This document shows, piece after piece, positions 18,001 through 18,089 of a stretch of 18,089 bases of DNA (positions are counted from its first letter, which is position 1; every line of letters starts with the position of its first letter). The DNA comes from Thermomucor indicae-seudaticae. Taxonomy: Eukaryota > Mucoromycota > Mucoromycetes > Mucorales > Lichtheimiaceae. The position numbers and the translations under genes are program-made. A model generated the notes under the pieces. The model made no database searches. It worked only from the letters and a program-made list of their open reading frames with translations, and was not told where the DNA came from. Location of the stretch: positions 1 through 18,089 of the forward strand of contig JSYX01000673.1 in the NCBI GenBank assembly GCA_000787465.1. Direction: 5' to 3'.

Positions 18001-18089
18001 GGACGATGACTATCGTGAGACTTCGGGTAGCTGTTTATTAGCTGAAGAAGAGAGAAAAAGATCTAGTAAAAAACTCTCTAATTAAGGTA

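Noticed and set aside
1..18089. CRISPR array, tRNA or rRNA genes
   Set aside because: No regularly spaced direct repeats and no convincing tRNA box A/box B pair or rRNA-like conserved stretch was found by eye.

Overview
The window looks like nuclear DNA of an early-diverging filamentous fungus, most likely Mucoromycota and perhaps Mucorales. This is inferred from gene content and gene structure; no marker gene settles the species. Coding sequences are cut by many short GT-AG introns of about 53-94 nt. A Rab18-type GTPase, a short WOPR regulator without a long insertion, a PUM-like PUF protein and Tc1-type transposon debris occur together. There is no operon structure and no prokaryotic signal.

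Layout. Bases 1-3000 form an accessory zone on the + strand: a pair of opposed palindromes, one copy of a roughly 250-bp dispersed repeat (328-575), and decayed open frames with in-frame stops that I do not recognise. Bases 3134-13469 are a compact block of four recognisable genes, all transcribed on the - strand. From right to left these are BCS1 (AAA chaperone of mitochondrial complex III, 8 exons, 527 aa), RAB18 (small GTPase, 6 exons, 202 aa), a Gti1/Pac2 (WOPR) transcription regulator (3 exons, 345 aa) and a Pumilio-type RNA-binding protein (10 exons, 715 aa from the chosen start). I rebuilt each exon by exon, and every intron phase closes. Bases 13500-18089 are again accessory: a GC/G-rich stretch, an unrecognised multi-exon gene with the inverted second copy of the dispersed repeat in its putative intron (14481-15738), two ATCCG-rich repeat patches, and the 3' end of a Tc1/mariner-like element (17704-about 18000).

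How it fits together. The four conserved genes belong to unrelated housekeeping or regulatory processes. The one functional link visible in the sequence is post-transcriptional. The PUF repeats carry the human-PUM-type code predicting UGUAUAUA. That octamer lies 25 nt after the PUF gene's own stop codon. The adjacent WOPR gene has UGUACAUA and UGUAUAUA downstream of its stop. This suggests PUF autoregulation and PUF control of the neighbouring developmental regulator, as inference only. The most novel item is the dispersed repeat, which keeps a six-codon mini-ORF and a 15-bp tandem unit, and its association with an unrecognised spliced gene.
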